A stretch of DNA of 64,000 bases from assembly GCA_021234155.1 (NCBI GenBank), contig JAJEKV010000011.1, forward strand, positions 9,217,712-9,281,711, read 5' to 3'. Position numbers and translations under genes: made by a program. A model generated the notes under the pieces. That model searched no databases. It was not told the DNA's origin and saw only the letters and a list, made by a program, of their open reading frames with translations. Source of the stretch: Isoetes taiwanensis. Lineage: Eukaryota > Streptophyta > Lycopodiopsida > Isoetales > Isoetaceae. Shown here piece after piece: positions 39,401 through 48,930 of the stretch (positions are counted from its first letter, which is position 1; every line of letters begins with the position of its first letter).

Positions 39401-40480
39401 TTGATCGAAACCTTGTCCGAAAATTCGAAAAATTGGCCTGTATGATGGTGATGACTTAGGAAGCCAGCTGGCAAAAAATCAGAATTTAATTCCATGCTAT
39501 GCATTAATTACAAATTTATGAATGCCTTGCTACTGCAAAAGTGGCCCTCGACTTCTAATTGCCACATCGGGAGGAGGGCAGATCTAAACTTCATTCCGCC
39601 AGTTCCAATTGCTTCACGTTCCAGATGCAGCTTCTTAGCCATGTCTCAAGTGCAAAAGACCAAAACTCGGCCCCCAAAACGCAAACCCTTCAAGAACCTG
39701 GCAACTCATTAGGTTTATGTTTTGGGGGCCCTATTCTTGTCAGATTTGACCAGGACTTTGCACCGCGTCTTGAAGTAGAGGGGGGTGTCGAGGCTAGAGC
39801 ACGGGCCCCAAAACCCCCCAGAAGCAGCTTGCCTCAAAAGTCCTCTCCCGAAGGCCCTGGCGATGGACAGCTCCGAGATCGTGGTTTGGCTCTTCCATTG
39901 GGCTCAGAGCGTCGACATTGCTCTGGGGACCAAGTTTCGTGGCCAGAAGACCACCCCTTCTCCCAGAAGTGCCAAAGTAGCTCCTGTCTAGCACCTTTGT
40001 AGTCAATTGGCACGGGACGTGGATTCTGAATACGGCCATGTAGGCCGTACATTATGCAAAACTGACCGTGTAACTTGGTCCCTAGGGTAATTTTTCCATT
40101 TTGCTTCGTGTTCCCAAGTGCAGCTTCTTGGCTACGTCCCAAGTGCAAAAGACCAAACCTCGGCCCCCAAAACGCAAACCCTTCAAGAACCTGGCAACTC
40201 ACAGAGTTATGTTTTGGATGCCCTATCCTTGTCAGATTCGACCAGGACCTTGCGCCGCGTGTTGAAGTAGAGGTGGGGTGTCGAGGCGAAAGCGCGGGCC
40301 CTAAAAACCCTCCAAAAGCGGCTTGCCCCAAAAGTCCTCTCTCGAAGGCCTTGGCGATGGACGGGCAACCTCCCCTATCCAAAACCATGATTTGGCTCTT
40401 CCTTGGGCTCAAACGGTCAACATTGCCATGGGGGCCAAGTTTCATGGCAAAAAGACCACCCATGTTCTCCAGAAGAAGAA
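36446..40480. repeat. Tandem array of ~1.1-kb units, about four and a half copies
   Basis: The phrase (T)GTCGAGGC recurs at 36468, 37587, 38679, 39787 and 40280. This gives three near-full units of 1119, 1092 and 1108 bp, a fourth of 493 bp and a partial fifth. Each full unit keeps the order CCAAAAGTCCTCTCCC, CATTGGGCTCAGAG, CTTGGTCTCTAGGGCAAT, GCAACGGTATCTCCG, GGCCTTGTGTGACTTGGG, CGAAAATTCGAAAAATTGG and CCCTTCAAGAACCTG. The fourth lacks ~600 bp from its middle (between CTAGGG and the GTTCCCAAGTGCAG part). Unit 2 lacks ~27 bp near 38510. Frames of 60-130 codons recur at matching places on both strands, but they shift between units, so the units do not look protein-coding. I recognise the unit as neither a known satellite nor rDNA. 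Confidence 0.95.
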
Positions 40481-40484
40481 TGAC

Positions 40485-40556
40485 GACATGTTTGATCCTG
40501 GGGCATGTTTCAGCCTAGGGGCAATGCTTGAGCCTAAGAGGCTTGTTTGAACCTAA
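40485..40556. repeat. GCATGTTTGAGCCTA-type minisatellite, first block
   Basis: Short phrases GACATGTTTGATCCT, GGCATGTTTCAGCCTA, GGCAATGCTTGAGCCTA and GGCTTGTTTGAACCTAA follow each other. The same series in the same order recurs at 43695-43760, 3.2 kb away. Confidence 0.75.
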
Positions 40557-41474
40557 GGCCCTTTTTCCACGGTTGGCTTAAAATATGCCGCTGTCTTATA
40601 ATTATAAGACAGCATTTAAGGTGCCATGTCATTCTTGTGACATGTCTTAGAAAAAAATGCTTTTCCACGGCTCCATTATAAGAAGTAGCTGGTAATATAA
40701 GATATGTCTCATAAAATCTGGTTTTCCATTACTCTGTTGTTTCTTGCATGTTTGTCACAGGCAAAATTTCATTTTCTCGCGAAACCATTTCTTGATGGGT
40801 GATGGCTGTAGCTGATGAACAACCATTGATGAAAACCTCAAACTTTTCTTAGCTTTCTGCATCAAAATGAACGCACAAATTTCGCCTCCTAAAGAAAGAT
40901 TCGGTAACAGCAAAAGATTTTTTCTATTTACGTAGATCAGATCGATTCCATTCTTGTCTATGCCGTTGCCTCTACTCAAAATCCAGCTGTGCGAACTTCT
41001 CCTTTTCAGATTTCCACTGGATTTTGCGGCCCTGCAGCCTGCCCACAAGCCCTTGCTCAAAATCCGACAACCCCTTTCCAGAATTCGGCTGCCCACATTT
41101 CGACTGCTCCTTGCTCTCTGCCTTTTCGCCCTGGGCTACAAAATCATACAGCCATGCCGCTTTGCCCGACTCCAGTCGGATCTGCCTCTGCCAGATTGAC
41201 TCCCGCCATTGCGACCTCCCTTCCTCCTTTTTTTGTCTCTGTTTCAATCAGCCATTCCAATCATCAGCCCACTGTTCATTCCAATCACCTGCGTTTGACG
41301 ATCCGTTTACTATTTTTAAGACAGCCGAATGATGCGGCAGAGAAGCTCTCTGATAGGTAAGGGATGCATACCTTATTTTGTGGCGGGAAAATGCTCCTCT
41401 CAAGTTGTACGGAACCCATTTAAGACATGTCTTAAATTATTCAGTGGATGGTGACTTTTTTTCTTATGTGGCCC
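40557..41474. other. Stretch with two perfect palindromes, no gene
   Basis: Between the first minisatellite block and the LINE. It holds GCTGTCTTATAATTATAAGA plus CAGC (40590-40613, a perfect 24-bp palindrome) and ATTTAAGACATGTCTTAAAT (41418-41437, a perfect 20-bp palindrome). Both contain a GTCTTA/TAAGAC core that also appears at 40640-40652 and 40710. This could be one small element with related ends. The frames here (up to 123 codons, Pro/Ser/His-rich) look random. Confidence 0.45.
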
Positions 41475-43404
41475 AATAATGCCCAGCCAATTACCGAACA
41501 ATCATGGTCAGTTCGGTGTTTGCAAAATTGCTTGCTGGGATTCTCGAGCAGCGGTTGGCGAGGCGGCAGCGGGGCAAAGAGAGATGGGCCCTCACCCAAG
41601 CAGGATTCAGACCCCGACACTCAACCATTGACCACATCTTCACATTGCGAGCTCTGGTTGAAGATAGCAGGAACCGCCGTCAGGAACTATATTGTTGCTT
41701 CGTGGATTTTGCAAAGGCATTTGACACTGTGCCGGGGGAAAAACTATGGGCAAGATTATTTGCAGGGGGTTCCGATAGATTTGCGTAATGCGATTATGCT
41801 GTGCTTTATGAAAGATGCTCGGGCCGGTTTCGTAGATAAGCCAACCATTTGATAGTAGTATCGGGGTTCGCCAGGATGCCCTCTCTCCCCAACATTGTTT
41901 GGGCTTTACATTGATCAATTGGAGAGCTGGCTTGGCGATAATGGGGGGCGACGGACTCACCTTCTACTACCGGATCATCAAGCGGTTAATATATGCTGAT
42001 GATGTGGACCTCCTAGCTTACACACCAGCCGGACATGCAGCGACATCTCGATGCCACGGACACATTTTGTCAAGTTTAATCGATATGCACGTCAACTTGG
42101 CCAAGACTAAGGTGGTTTTCATATCATCTTCACGACTGACGGTAGAGGATCCCTTCCTTCCGTTATCGAGGGGCGTAATGTGGAAGTAGCATCCACATAC
42201 AAATATTTGGGAGTGGAGTTTCCGTCTACTATGCTTTGGGACACATCCATACTGACCACGAAGTTACGGCGGGCCGGAAAGCACTATATGCAATGCAAAA
42301 CAATAGTCATAGAGCGGAGTTGTATGATTGGACCCATCATCCACACCTGTTCAAAGTCTTAGTGGAGCCTGTCCTTTTATACGGGGTTGAAGTATGGGGC
42401 CCGGTAGTATCCCTTGCTACTTGGAATGACTTGGAGCAAAAAGTGAAAAGCCTTCTTGGTACGAGCACTAGGGGTGAAGTCCCACGGTCCCATATCAAAT
42501 TCTCACCGGAAGCTTGAGATTCTTGCCTCTTGAGGCGGCCCTTGATCGCCACATTGTCTATTTCGGAGAAGGTGGTCAACATGGACGATGCTCGTCTCCC
42601 GAAACTAGCTTATATCATGGCAATGGGGCCACAGCGCCTCAAGGCATCTTTGGAGGGAAAAGAGAGCTCAATGGATGGCTAGATGGAATGTGCAGGAGCA
42701 CAGGTGCATACATGTGCAAACAGAGGCGATCGCCATAGCTTGAGGCAATATCTTGACGCTTGCTTCATCGGCAAGCTTTGGGATGCCAGCCGCCCTTGAA
42801 CAGTCAAGACAAAGACACACTACGGCGCCACATAAATCCCACATTGGAACGAGGCCCACAATGCTACCCGCGCACCCACTTGCCCATGAAAAGACGCAGA
42901 CTCATTGCCTCCATTCGCACGAGGGCACATCATCTTGAATTGAGACAGGCGGATGGATTGGTGAGCCACGTCGGACGAGGCTCTGTCAATGCCGCCAAAT
43001 GGGAGTCATTGAGGATGAATCTCATACCCTTCAAAGTTGCCGGCAAAGATATGATCAAATCCGGACGCTATCTTTGCCGAAGTGGTCGCCCGCCACCGCT
43101 ACATGTGACATTGAGCACGGCGATCCGTGACGGATGCTAGGATCATACCGAGGGAGGTCATGGACATGCGAGATCGGCTATGTCCAGGGCACGCACTTGA
43201 CATGTACATACACATTTATTTCATGATGATGTATACTTGTACAGTTTGACAGCATTCTTATTACTGCCACGGTTTTTCCCTCGAAAACCCTTCGGGGCGG
43301 GGGTTTTTTAACCCGGACAGTAATAAGTTTGCTGCGCTCCTTCTGGGTCCCATAGGCCGATTGGTCTCAGTGGACGATAAAAAAACTATTCTATTCTATT
43401 CTAA
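41475..43404 (+). mobile_element. Decayed non-LTR retrotransposon (RTE-like), 5'-truncated
   Basis: Plus-strand frames show a LINE reverse transcriptase in pieces. NYRTIMVSSVFAKLLAGILE opens it. Next are LTQAGFRPRHSTIDHIFTLR and LYCCFVDFAKAFDTV (first catalytic Asp), then after a frameshift RLIYADDVDLLAY (the YADD active site, about 41985-42020), HVNLAKTKVVFI, and ASTYKYLGVEF of the thumb side. KVLVEPVLLYGVEVWGPV follows. The NYRTIMV signature differs from the L1 fragment at 35.4 kb (NxSFRPISL type), so this is another clade, probably RTE-like. The endonuclease is missing. The 3' end is (TATTC)n at about 43385-43403, not poly-A. Frameshifts and stops make it a relic. Confidence 0.88.
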
Positions 43405-44455
43405 TAATATTAAGCTAAATATAGGACAACGGTGCCATGGCCTAAGTGGCATGTTCGACCCTAAGAGAAATGCAACACCTATAGGTGGTATTTTGTTATT
43501 GCGATGTCACATACAGTACTTTTTATTTTAGTATTTGACATGTTTGATCCCAGGTGGCATATTTGAGTCACACGTCATGTTTGAGCCTAGTTGACATGTT
43601 TGATGTAGGTGGGATGTTTGAGCCACATTGTGAAGTCATGTGTTGTATTTTTTTCTCTAGTTTATGTGGCATATTTGATCCTTTGTTGGAGCTTAGGTGG
43701 CATGTTTGAGTCTAGGGACAATGCTTGAGCCTAGATGGCTTGTTTGAGCCGATAACAATGTGACCTACCACATGCAATAATAACATGTAGTTGCACTAAT
43801 AACAGAATATTCCCTAAGATTCCCTAAAAATATGCTAGTTTTGGCATCCAACTTGAAAAGAAGGCATATTTTCTAGGAGTGCAGTGCCATTTTCGAGGGA
43901 CAAAAGAAGAAAATTGACATATTAAAAAAAAAAAAAAATTCTATTTGAAGGGTCGATCTACTAGAATAATTTTAACGAATTTTTCTTCTTTTGGAAAACT
44001 AGACAAAAAGATATAGAGTACATAAATGATACAAGAAATTTCTCTTTGCTCATTCCCCTGCATTTGATGAAGTGAGTCAGTATTGATGGATGTTTCTGAC
44101 AACCAAGCAAACATTTCCCACTCACTTACAGATTGGAATTATGCCTAGTAGTAATAGATATGTGTTAGTTTAGGACTAGTAATTTTGAAAACTCGTAAGC
44201 GGAAGTAGTAATATTTAAAAGATGCTATAGGAAGGGCTTGAACTTATTTGTTAATTTAATGTGTCCGTTGTTGCCAAATGATTGTTTCCCATACATAAGA
44301 AAATTAGAATATCTCCAACTTTGAACAGGAAATCCAACTCTCCATGGTGCTATCGTTCATTATATGCAAATATGTTGTTTAATAGCTAATGTTTTGTATG
44401 TTGTTTAATAGCTAGAAATATTTCGTACAAATGTTAAGATGGTTCAAAAAAGAGC
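43405..44455. other. Non-coding stretch with the second minisatellite block
   Basis: From 43540 to 43760 degenerate phrases of the type GGCATGTTTGAGCCTA/GACATGTTTGAT recur. The part at 43695-43760 parallels 40485-40556. A 14-A run lies at 43925-43938. No gene is seen. Confidence 0.5.
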
Positions 44456-45115
44456 ATGAGAGATCATGAGTCCACTTGTTTGGATCCAGTTGGGTGGGTA
44501 AAACGAAGAGGAAAAGCCTCTTATGTTCATCACGATCCCCTTGCAAAGATTTTTCAGCAATGTCCTTGCGATGACCGTTCTGCAAAGAATCGCAGATCGC
44601 GATTTATTAAAAGCACTTGCGCCCTCTGCAAGAATTTTCCATTGCTAAAACTCTATGCGTTTGCATTAGCCAATTGATTCTGCAATAAACCGTCTTCGCC
44701 TACAACTCTTCCTTTCAAAATTATTTTGAAGTTCTTTCTTACAGTTAGGCGTTTGCATGCACAAAACAGGCTTTTAGAGGCACTGGAACGGTTAGAATCA
44801 GGAAAGCTTGTTCTGAATTTCAATGTATATGTCTGTATCCTTAAGACTTGCTTAAAGGCCAAGGAAAATTGGGCAGTGAAAAGAGTTCGAGACCACATTG
44901 TTCAGAATGAGTTTCAGGCTGATAGATGCATTTGGTAAATGCGGAAATATTGAGGTTGCATTTGATGTCTTCCGTGGCAGTGAGGATAATTAGAATATTT
45001 TCTCCTGGAATGCCATGATTGCAGCGTATGCCCAACAAAGTTATGCAAAGCAAGCTCTTCATCTGCTTTTGGAAATGCAGCTAGAAGGTGTGAAGCCAAA
45101 TTTATTGTCAGGCAT
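44456..45115 (+). pseudogene. PPR gene relic (N-terminal part)
   Basis: At 44700-44935 one frame reads RRLHAQNRLLEALERLESGK, then YVCILKTCLKAKENWAVKRV and RDHIVQN. After a frameshift at about 44925 the text continues FGKCGNIEVAFDVFRGSEDN, a stop, then IFSWNAMIAAYAQQSYAKQA and LLLEMQLEGVKPNLLS. This is the standard alternation of PLS-class pentatricopeptide repeats: Y-xx-LK-xC, 'A-F-GKCG', 'SWNAMI-AYAQ', 'M-EGVKP'. Intact proteins of this kind bind organellar RNA for editing or processing. Only about three repeats remain, with one frameshift and at least one stop, so it is dead. The preceding frame 44456-44677 (ends LKLYAFALAN) may be its decayed leader, but no motif supports that. Confidence 0.8.
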
Positions 45116-45210
45116 TGGGTTCTTTGGCATAAACCAAATTATAAATTGAATTTAGCACCGTAAGGCACTCAATTTGAACCGCATCAATATTTCTTGCTCG
45201 GCTTGAGGAC

Positions 45211-45452
45211 TTACCTCGAATCCCTGGTCTAGTGGTAACACACTAGTTCCTTAGCAATGTGGTCTCGAGTTCGAGACCGTCCAGAATCAAGACTTTCGAT
45301 GCTTGTTGGGGGTTAAATCCCAAAGGCATTTAATGTAAGGTGGTGGTTAGGCGAGGGGGCCCAACCGGAGCAATGTAGTGTGGTGTGTGGTCACATGTCC
45401 GGGGTTTGATCTTGCCTAGTGGCGTGACGTTAAAACTACTATCTATCTATCT
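45211..45452 (+). mobile_element. tRNA-derived SINE
   Basis: CCTGGTCTAGTGGTAACAC (about 45223-45241) is a typical plant SINE A box. GTCTCGAGTTCGAGACC (45262-45278), ~35 bp further, is the B box. About 160 bp of unrelated body follows, ending GACGTTAAAACTA and a (CTAT)n tail at 45438-45452. Such elements are transcribed by RNA polymerase III and moved by a partner LINE. The tail is not poly-A, which points to an RTE/L2-like partner rather than L1. No target duplication was clear. Confidence 0.8.
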
Positions 45453-46190
45453 CCTTAGGAAAATGATTTTTGATTCCTCCTCTGCGGCTTTCTAGGAACT
45501 CATCTCAAGAGCTGCTACTCTCGCTCCAGCCCAATTCCAGAACGCCCTTACGAGCGACATGCTCCTTTGTTCATCGTTGCACATATGTCATCATGAAAGG
45601 ATTCTTTGGCTTTTTTCATCCTGGTTTTTTGCCACGGATAGATACAATGACGTGGCAGCAAACTGGTAAAAGAATAAAAAGGATATTCCTGAAGAATCTA
45701 GCCTATCACAACATATGTAAGGGAGTTTCATTTGTTCTTTGATGTAATATTTCCGTTCCAGGAAAAAACTTAGTGATTAACACGCGTGTCAAAAAAAAAA
45801 AAAATATTAAATGGATTAAAAATAGTCGTGAGTCTCCTGGCATTTCTTGCTCTGCAAGCTATCCCCACTCTGCTCGGCTCTGGATCCACAAGCTCGTGAA
45901 GACGATTTGGCAGCGGTTACACTACTTTACATGTTAGGTTCTAGATGGAGGCTCTCTTACTCTTTTAACCATTTCTCTTCATTTTTCTAGGGTTCTTTCT
46001 ACGGCTCTTCTCGGGGCTTTCAGTGAAATTGTTGTTGGAGTTTGCTCAATTGTGATTTGGAGACCGGCAGCAAAGGTGTCGCTGCAGGCACTGGTTCCGA
46101 CAGTTTTGAAGCGTATAACGTTTTAATTTTAAGATGGTTTATACATCCACAGGGTCGGAATGATGGTCTTATGATGCCAGACGAGGTGAT
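45453..46190. other. Non-coding stretch before the GH3 relic
   Basis: The frame at 45470-45742 has no recognised motif. The text from 45840 to 46190 (TTTTTCTAGGG, TCTACGGCTCTTCTCGGG) could be an intron or leader of the GH3 relic, but I could not place the expected N-terminal GH3 sequence. Confidence 0.35.
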
Positions 46191-46490
46191 ATGGCAAGGA
46201 TCCCAAATCCGAGAAGCCATCTACTCTGTGTCCTGATTCGGAAGCACGAAGTGGGTTCGATAACTGCAATTATGGCCTACAGCATTGCCGGAGCATTAAG
46301 AATGCTGGAATCAGAGAATTGTTGGACGGACTTGGTTGAGGATATCAGGCTCGGCGAATTAAACAAGCGGGTTCGTGATGAGATCATGAGGGAAGCAGTA
46401 TCCAAGGTTCTTTCTCCAAACCCAACTCTGGCAGATGAATTGAAAGAAATTTTCCAGAAGAATTCTAAGCTGGAATGGATTGTTCAACCC
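46191..46490 (+). pseudogene. GH3 acyl-acid-amido synthetase relic, 5' portion
   Basis: The frame reads SHLLCVLIRKHEVGSITAIM, AYSIAGALRMLESENCWTDL, VEDIRLGELNKRVRDEIMRE, AVSKVLSPNPTLADELKEIF and KLEWIVQ. It follows the plant GH3 block 'HLLCGL-R-EV ... A-R-LE-NW--L--DI--G-L ... VS-VL-P-P-LAD ... E-W-GI' without gaps. GH3 enzymes adenylate hormones such as auxin or jasmonate and join them to amino acids (family knowledge). At 46490 the coding sequence stops at the end of a 5.7-kb insertion, and the next GH3 residues (LLWPHAKMIGTI) resume at 52219. Upstream GH3 sequence was not found. Confidence 0.85.
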
Positions 46491-46497
46491 ATAGTTG

Positions 46498-46517
46498 GGG
46501 CCGACCTAGGTCGGCCC
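46498..46517. repeat. 20-bp perfect palindrome in the left terminal repeat
   Basis: GGGCCGACCTAGGTCGGCCC equals its own reverse complement. Its CCGACCTAGGTCGG core occurs again 33 bp downstream, and in near-identical form twice at the other end of the element. Confidence 0.95.
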
Positions 46518-47356
46518 TAAATTCTGAGCTTTTCCGACCTAGGTCGGAGTCGGGCTAATCAGGCCAAGGCCCGTGGGGTCAAAATGTCCCCAAAAAAAAA
46601 TCCCCCCTATTTTCGTAGGGGCCAAAACTGCGGAACAGAGGAGTTTTGAGCAAAATGGCGCTGCCAAATCCTTCCTGAGATGTTCAACTTTCTGTTTCAG
46701 TCCAAGGAAGGCCAAATCGTAGCTGAATCATGAACCAGGTAAGCTTTCTTCGACGTTTTTCTTGATATCTAGTCCGGAATCTGGTGGAAGAATATTTGCT
46801 AGCTATTTGGCTGCTTCCTTAAGTTTGTATTGCTTACTCTTTCTTATGCCCTTTCTTATTTCTTGATGCAAGCTCCTTGCATTAGCATCAGGATCAGAGG
46901 ACCATCCAAGCACAAGTTGCACCATCATCAGAGCATCCACCATATACCAAGCACAAGCAACAACCAAGCAGCATCGACTTAAGAATCTTCTACAAATTTG
47001 GGTGCACGAAACCTCTTTGGTATGTTCAAACCGAAAGTCTGGTATTTTTTTTTTTCATTTTTATCGTTTAGCGCCACTCTTTGCTTGGATTTTGACATTC
47101 TTTTACCCTTCCTCCATTTTTGTAAATTGAATTCTCTTTGTCACATATTAATCTCTCAAATATGGATTCTTGCGGACTAAAGGATGGACAAACTGGTCGC
47201 TTTCTTGGTCCATGGTTTATGATATGCATAGGATATGTAGACTTGCAAATAGTGAGTAAACTGCTTATTTTGAATTTTTTGCTTTTATTTGATCCTTAAA
47301 ACATTTTCATTTGCAGTCCTAAGTGAACTACAAGCTGAAGCCTCCCATTTCGCATT

Positions 47357-48340
47357 ATTTTTTTTTTTTTTTTTTTTTGAAGGCAAGAATGATTAGTATT
47401 GTATTCAAAAGATAAGAGTGTTTATACATACAGTGAGTCCAGAGCTGCTATCACTTCTCAAATCCATGGCAGTCCGGACTCTAGACCCGGTGGTTAGAGC
47501 CTCTCAACTTCTTCTCCATAGGATACTATAGGAGAGAAGGGGCTCAGTTCCTAGGCTAAATTTTATAAAAAAAACGGTCTAAGACCTTATTACAAAGGCT
47601 CCACAATAGGCCTGATAAGAGATTTTAAGCACCTGGTCACCAGATATACGTTAATCATGTCTCAATCGCCCAGGATCAAGAGCAGGGTTCAGGCTGCTAC
47701 TTCCCATTCTAGAATGGCCATAAGAGATCTTAGTAAGAAGGAGCCACTTGGAGCATTCTCCGAAGAATATCCCAGCATCCAAGGCGAGGCTCATACGCAT
47801 TAACTCGGCCTGATTCCATTACTGCAGTACTACAGGTATAACCTTCTTCCAAGCAATAAGAAATGAAGACAGGCCTGTTGAACTTCATCCCATCGTGCAA
47901 AGAATATGGGCTTCATTCCCACAATGTCGGGCCTCCCTAGTCTCCCGCCCAGGGAATCCCATGGCAAACCACCTCAGGGAATAAATTACTAATCGCATAT
48001 TTCTTATTAGCCAGAATGACTTTAGCTAAACTTGCTCGATGTTAATCCCAAAACTTTCTGTCGTTTAGCTAAACTCTACATATTTTTTCTCTCATACTTT
48101 CTAGCGTTTAGCTAAACTAACCTAAACATTATCCTAAAAATTTCTATGGCGTGGCCAACGGAAATTATTAAACCAAATTACTGTACTTTTTTTCAATTGT
48201 TTCCACTTATTTTAGTCATTTTCTTCGTGAAAACATTCTAAAATAATGCTAACTAGAAAAATCTATGACTCAAATTAATTTATAATGCTAGAAACTAAAT
48301 TACTAATCATATATTTCTTATCCTATATTATAATGTTATA
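47357..48340. other. Retroposon-like and AT-rich repeat segment inside the 5.7-kb element
   Basis: After a ~23-base T-run, the sequence GAAGGCAAGAATGATTAGTA continues like the 3' end of a minus-strand retroposon. From 48012 an AT-rich repeat with TTTAGCTAAAC phrases and ACTTTCTAGCGTTTAGCTAA begins. It recurs at about 51025-51240 in the same orientation (CATACTTTCTAGCGTTTGGC). The two copies may be MITE insertions. Confidence 0.5.
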
Positions 48341-48600
48341 GGGTGTTGTATCCCGCCCTAATCTAGACGGTGGAGATTCGATGTAGCTATCGGACGGTCA
48401 GATATTATAGTTATGTTTTATGTTGAAGCCCTCTTCTGTGCACGGATCTGTTGTGCGCTGCTGTGTGCTAGCTGTGGGGGCGTCATCTGCTTGCAGCTCT
48501 GGGTTATGCCGGATCAACAACCGTGGTAGGTTTTTGGGCTCTGTGAGCTCTTGATGGTGCAGATTTGAGATGCGAAAATTTCTCTAAGCCCTATCCCTAA

Positions 48601-48930
48601 GCGGTGAGTTTCGGAAGGCTTGGCATCTGTCGAAGAAGCTAAGATAACCGGATTTGATGGCTGAAAGATTCGGCAATCACCACCTTGCCGATTTGCTTTT
48701 GTGAGGCAGGGAGGCTATGGCACATGATCCGAATCAAGGCACATGAAGGAATGGTTGCATGGTGTTTTACCAGATAATCTTTGCTTTTGTTTGGGATCGG
48801 CTGAGCGGTGAGTTCCGGAAGACTTGGCATATGTTGAAGAAGCTAAGATAGCCGGATAGGACAGGAAGGAATATTAGTCTTTGCATGGTGTTTTACCAAA
48901 TGATCTTTGCTTTTGTTTGGGATCAGAAGG
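48601..48930. repeat. Tandem duplication, ~204-bp first unit
   Basis: GCGGTGAGTTTCGGAAGGCT plus TGGCAT...GAAGAAGCTAAGATA (48601) recurs at 48805, and TGCATGGTGTTTTACCA plus GATAATCTTTGCTTTTGTTT (48756) recurs at 48882. The second unit is shortened by a deletion. Confidence 0.85.

Noticed and set aside
36446-40480. Recurrent 60-147-codon frames in the tandem array
   Set aside because: They recur because the DNA is repeated. Frames shift and break between units, so there is no sign of conserved coding.
36446-40480. CRISPR-like or rDNA array
   Set aside because: The unit is about 1.1 kb without the short-repeat/unique-spacer pattern of CRISPR. No rRNA or 5S sequence is seen.
40972-41360. Pro/Ser-rich overlapping frames before the LINE
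   Set aside because: Three long overlapping frames on both strands with similar low-complexity composition point to a stop-poor base composition rather than a gene.
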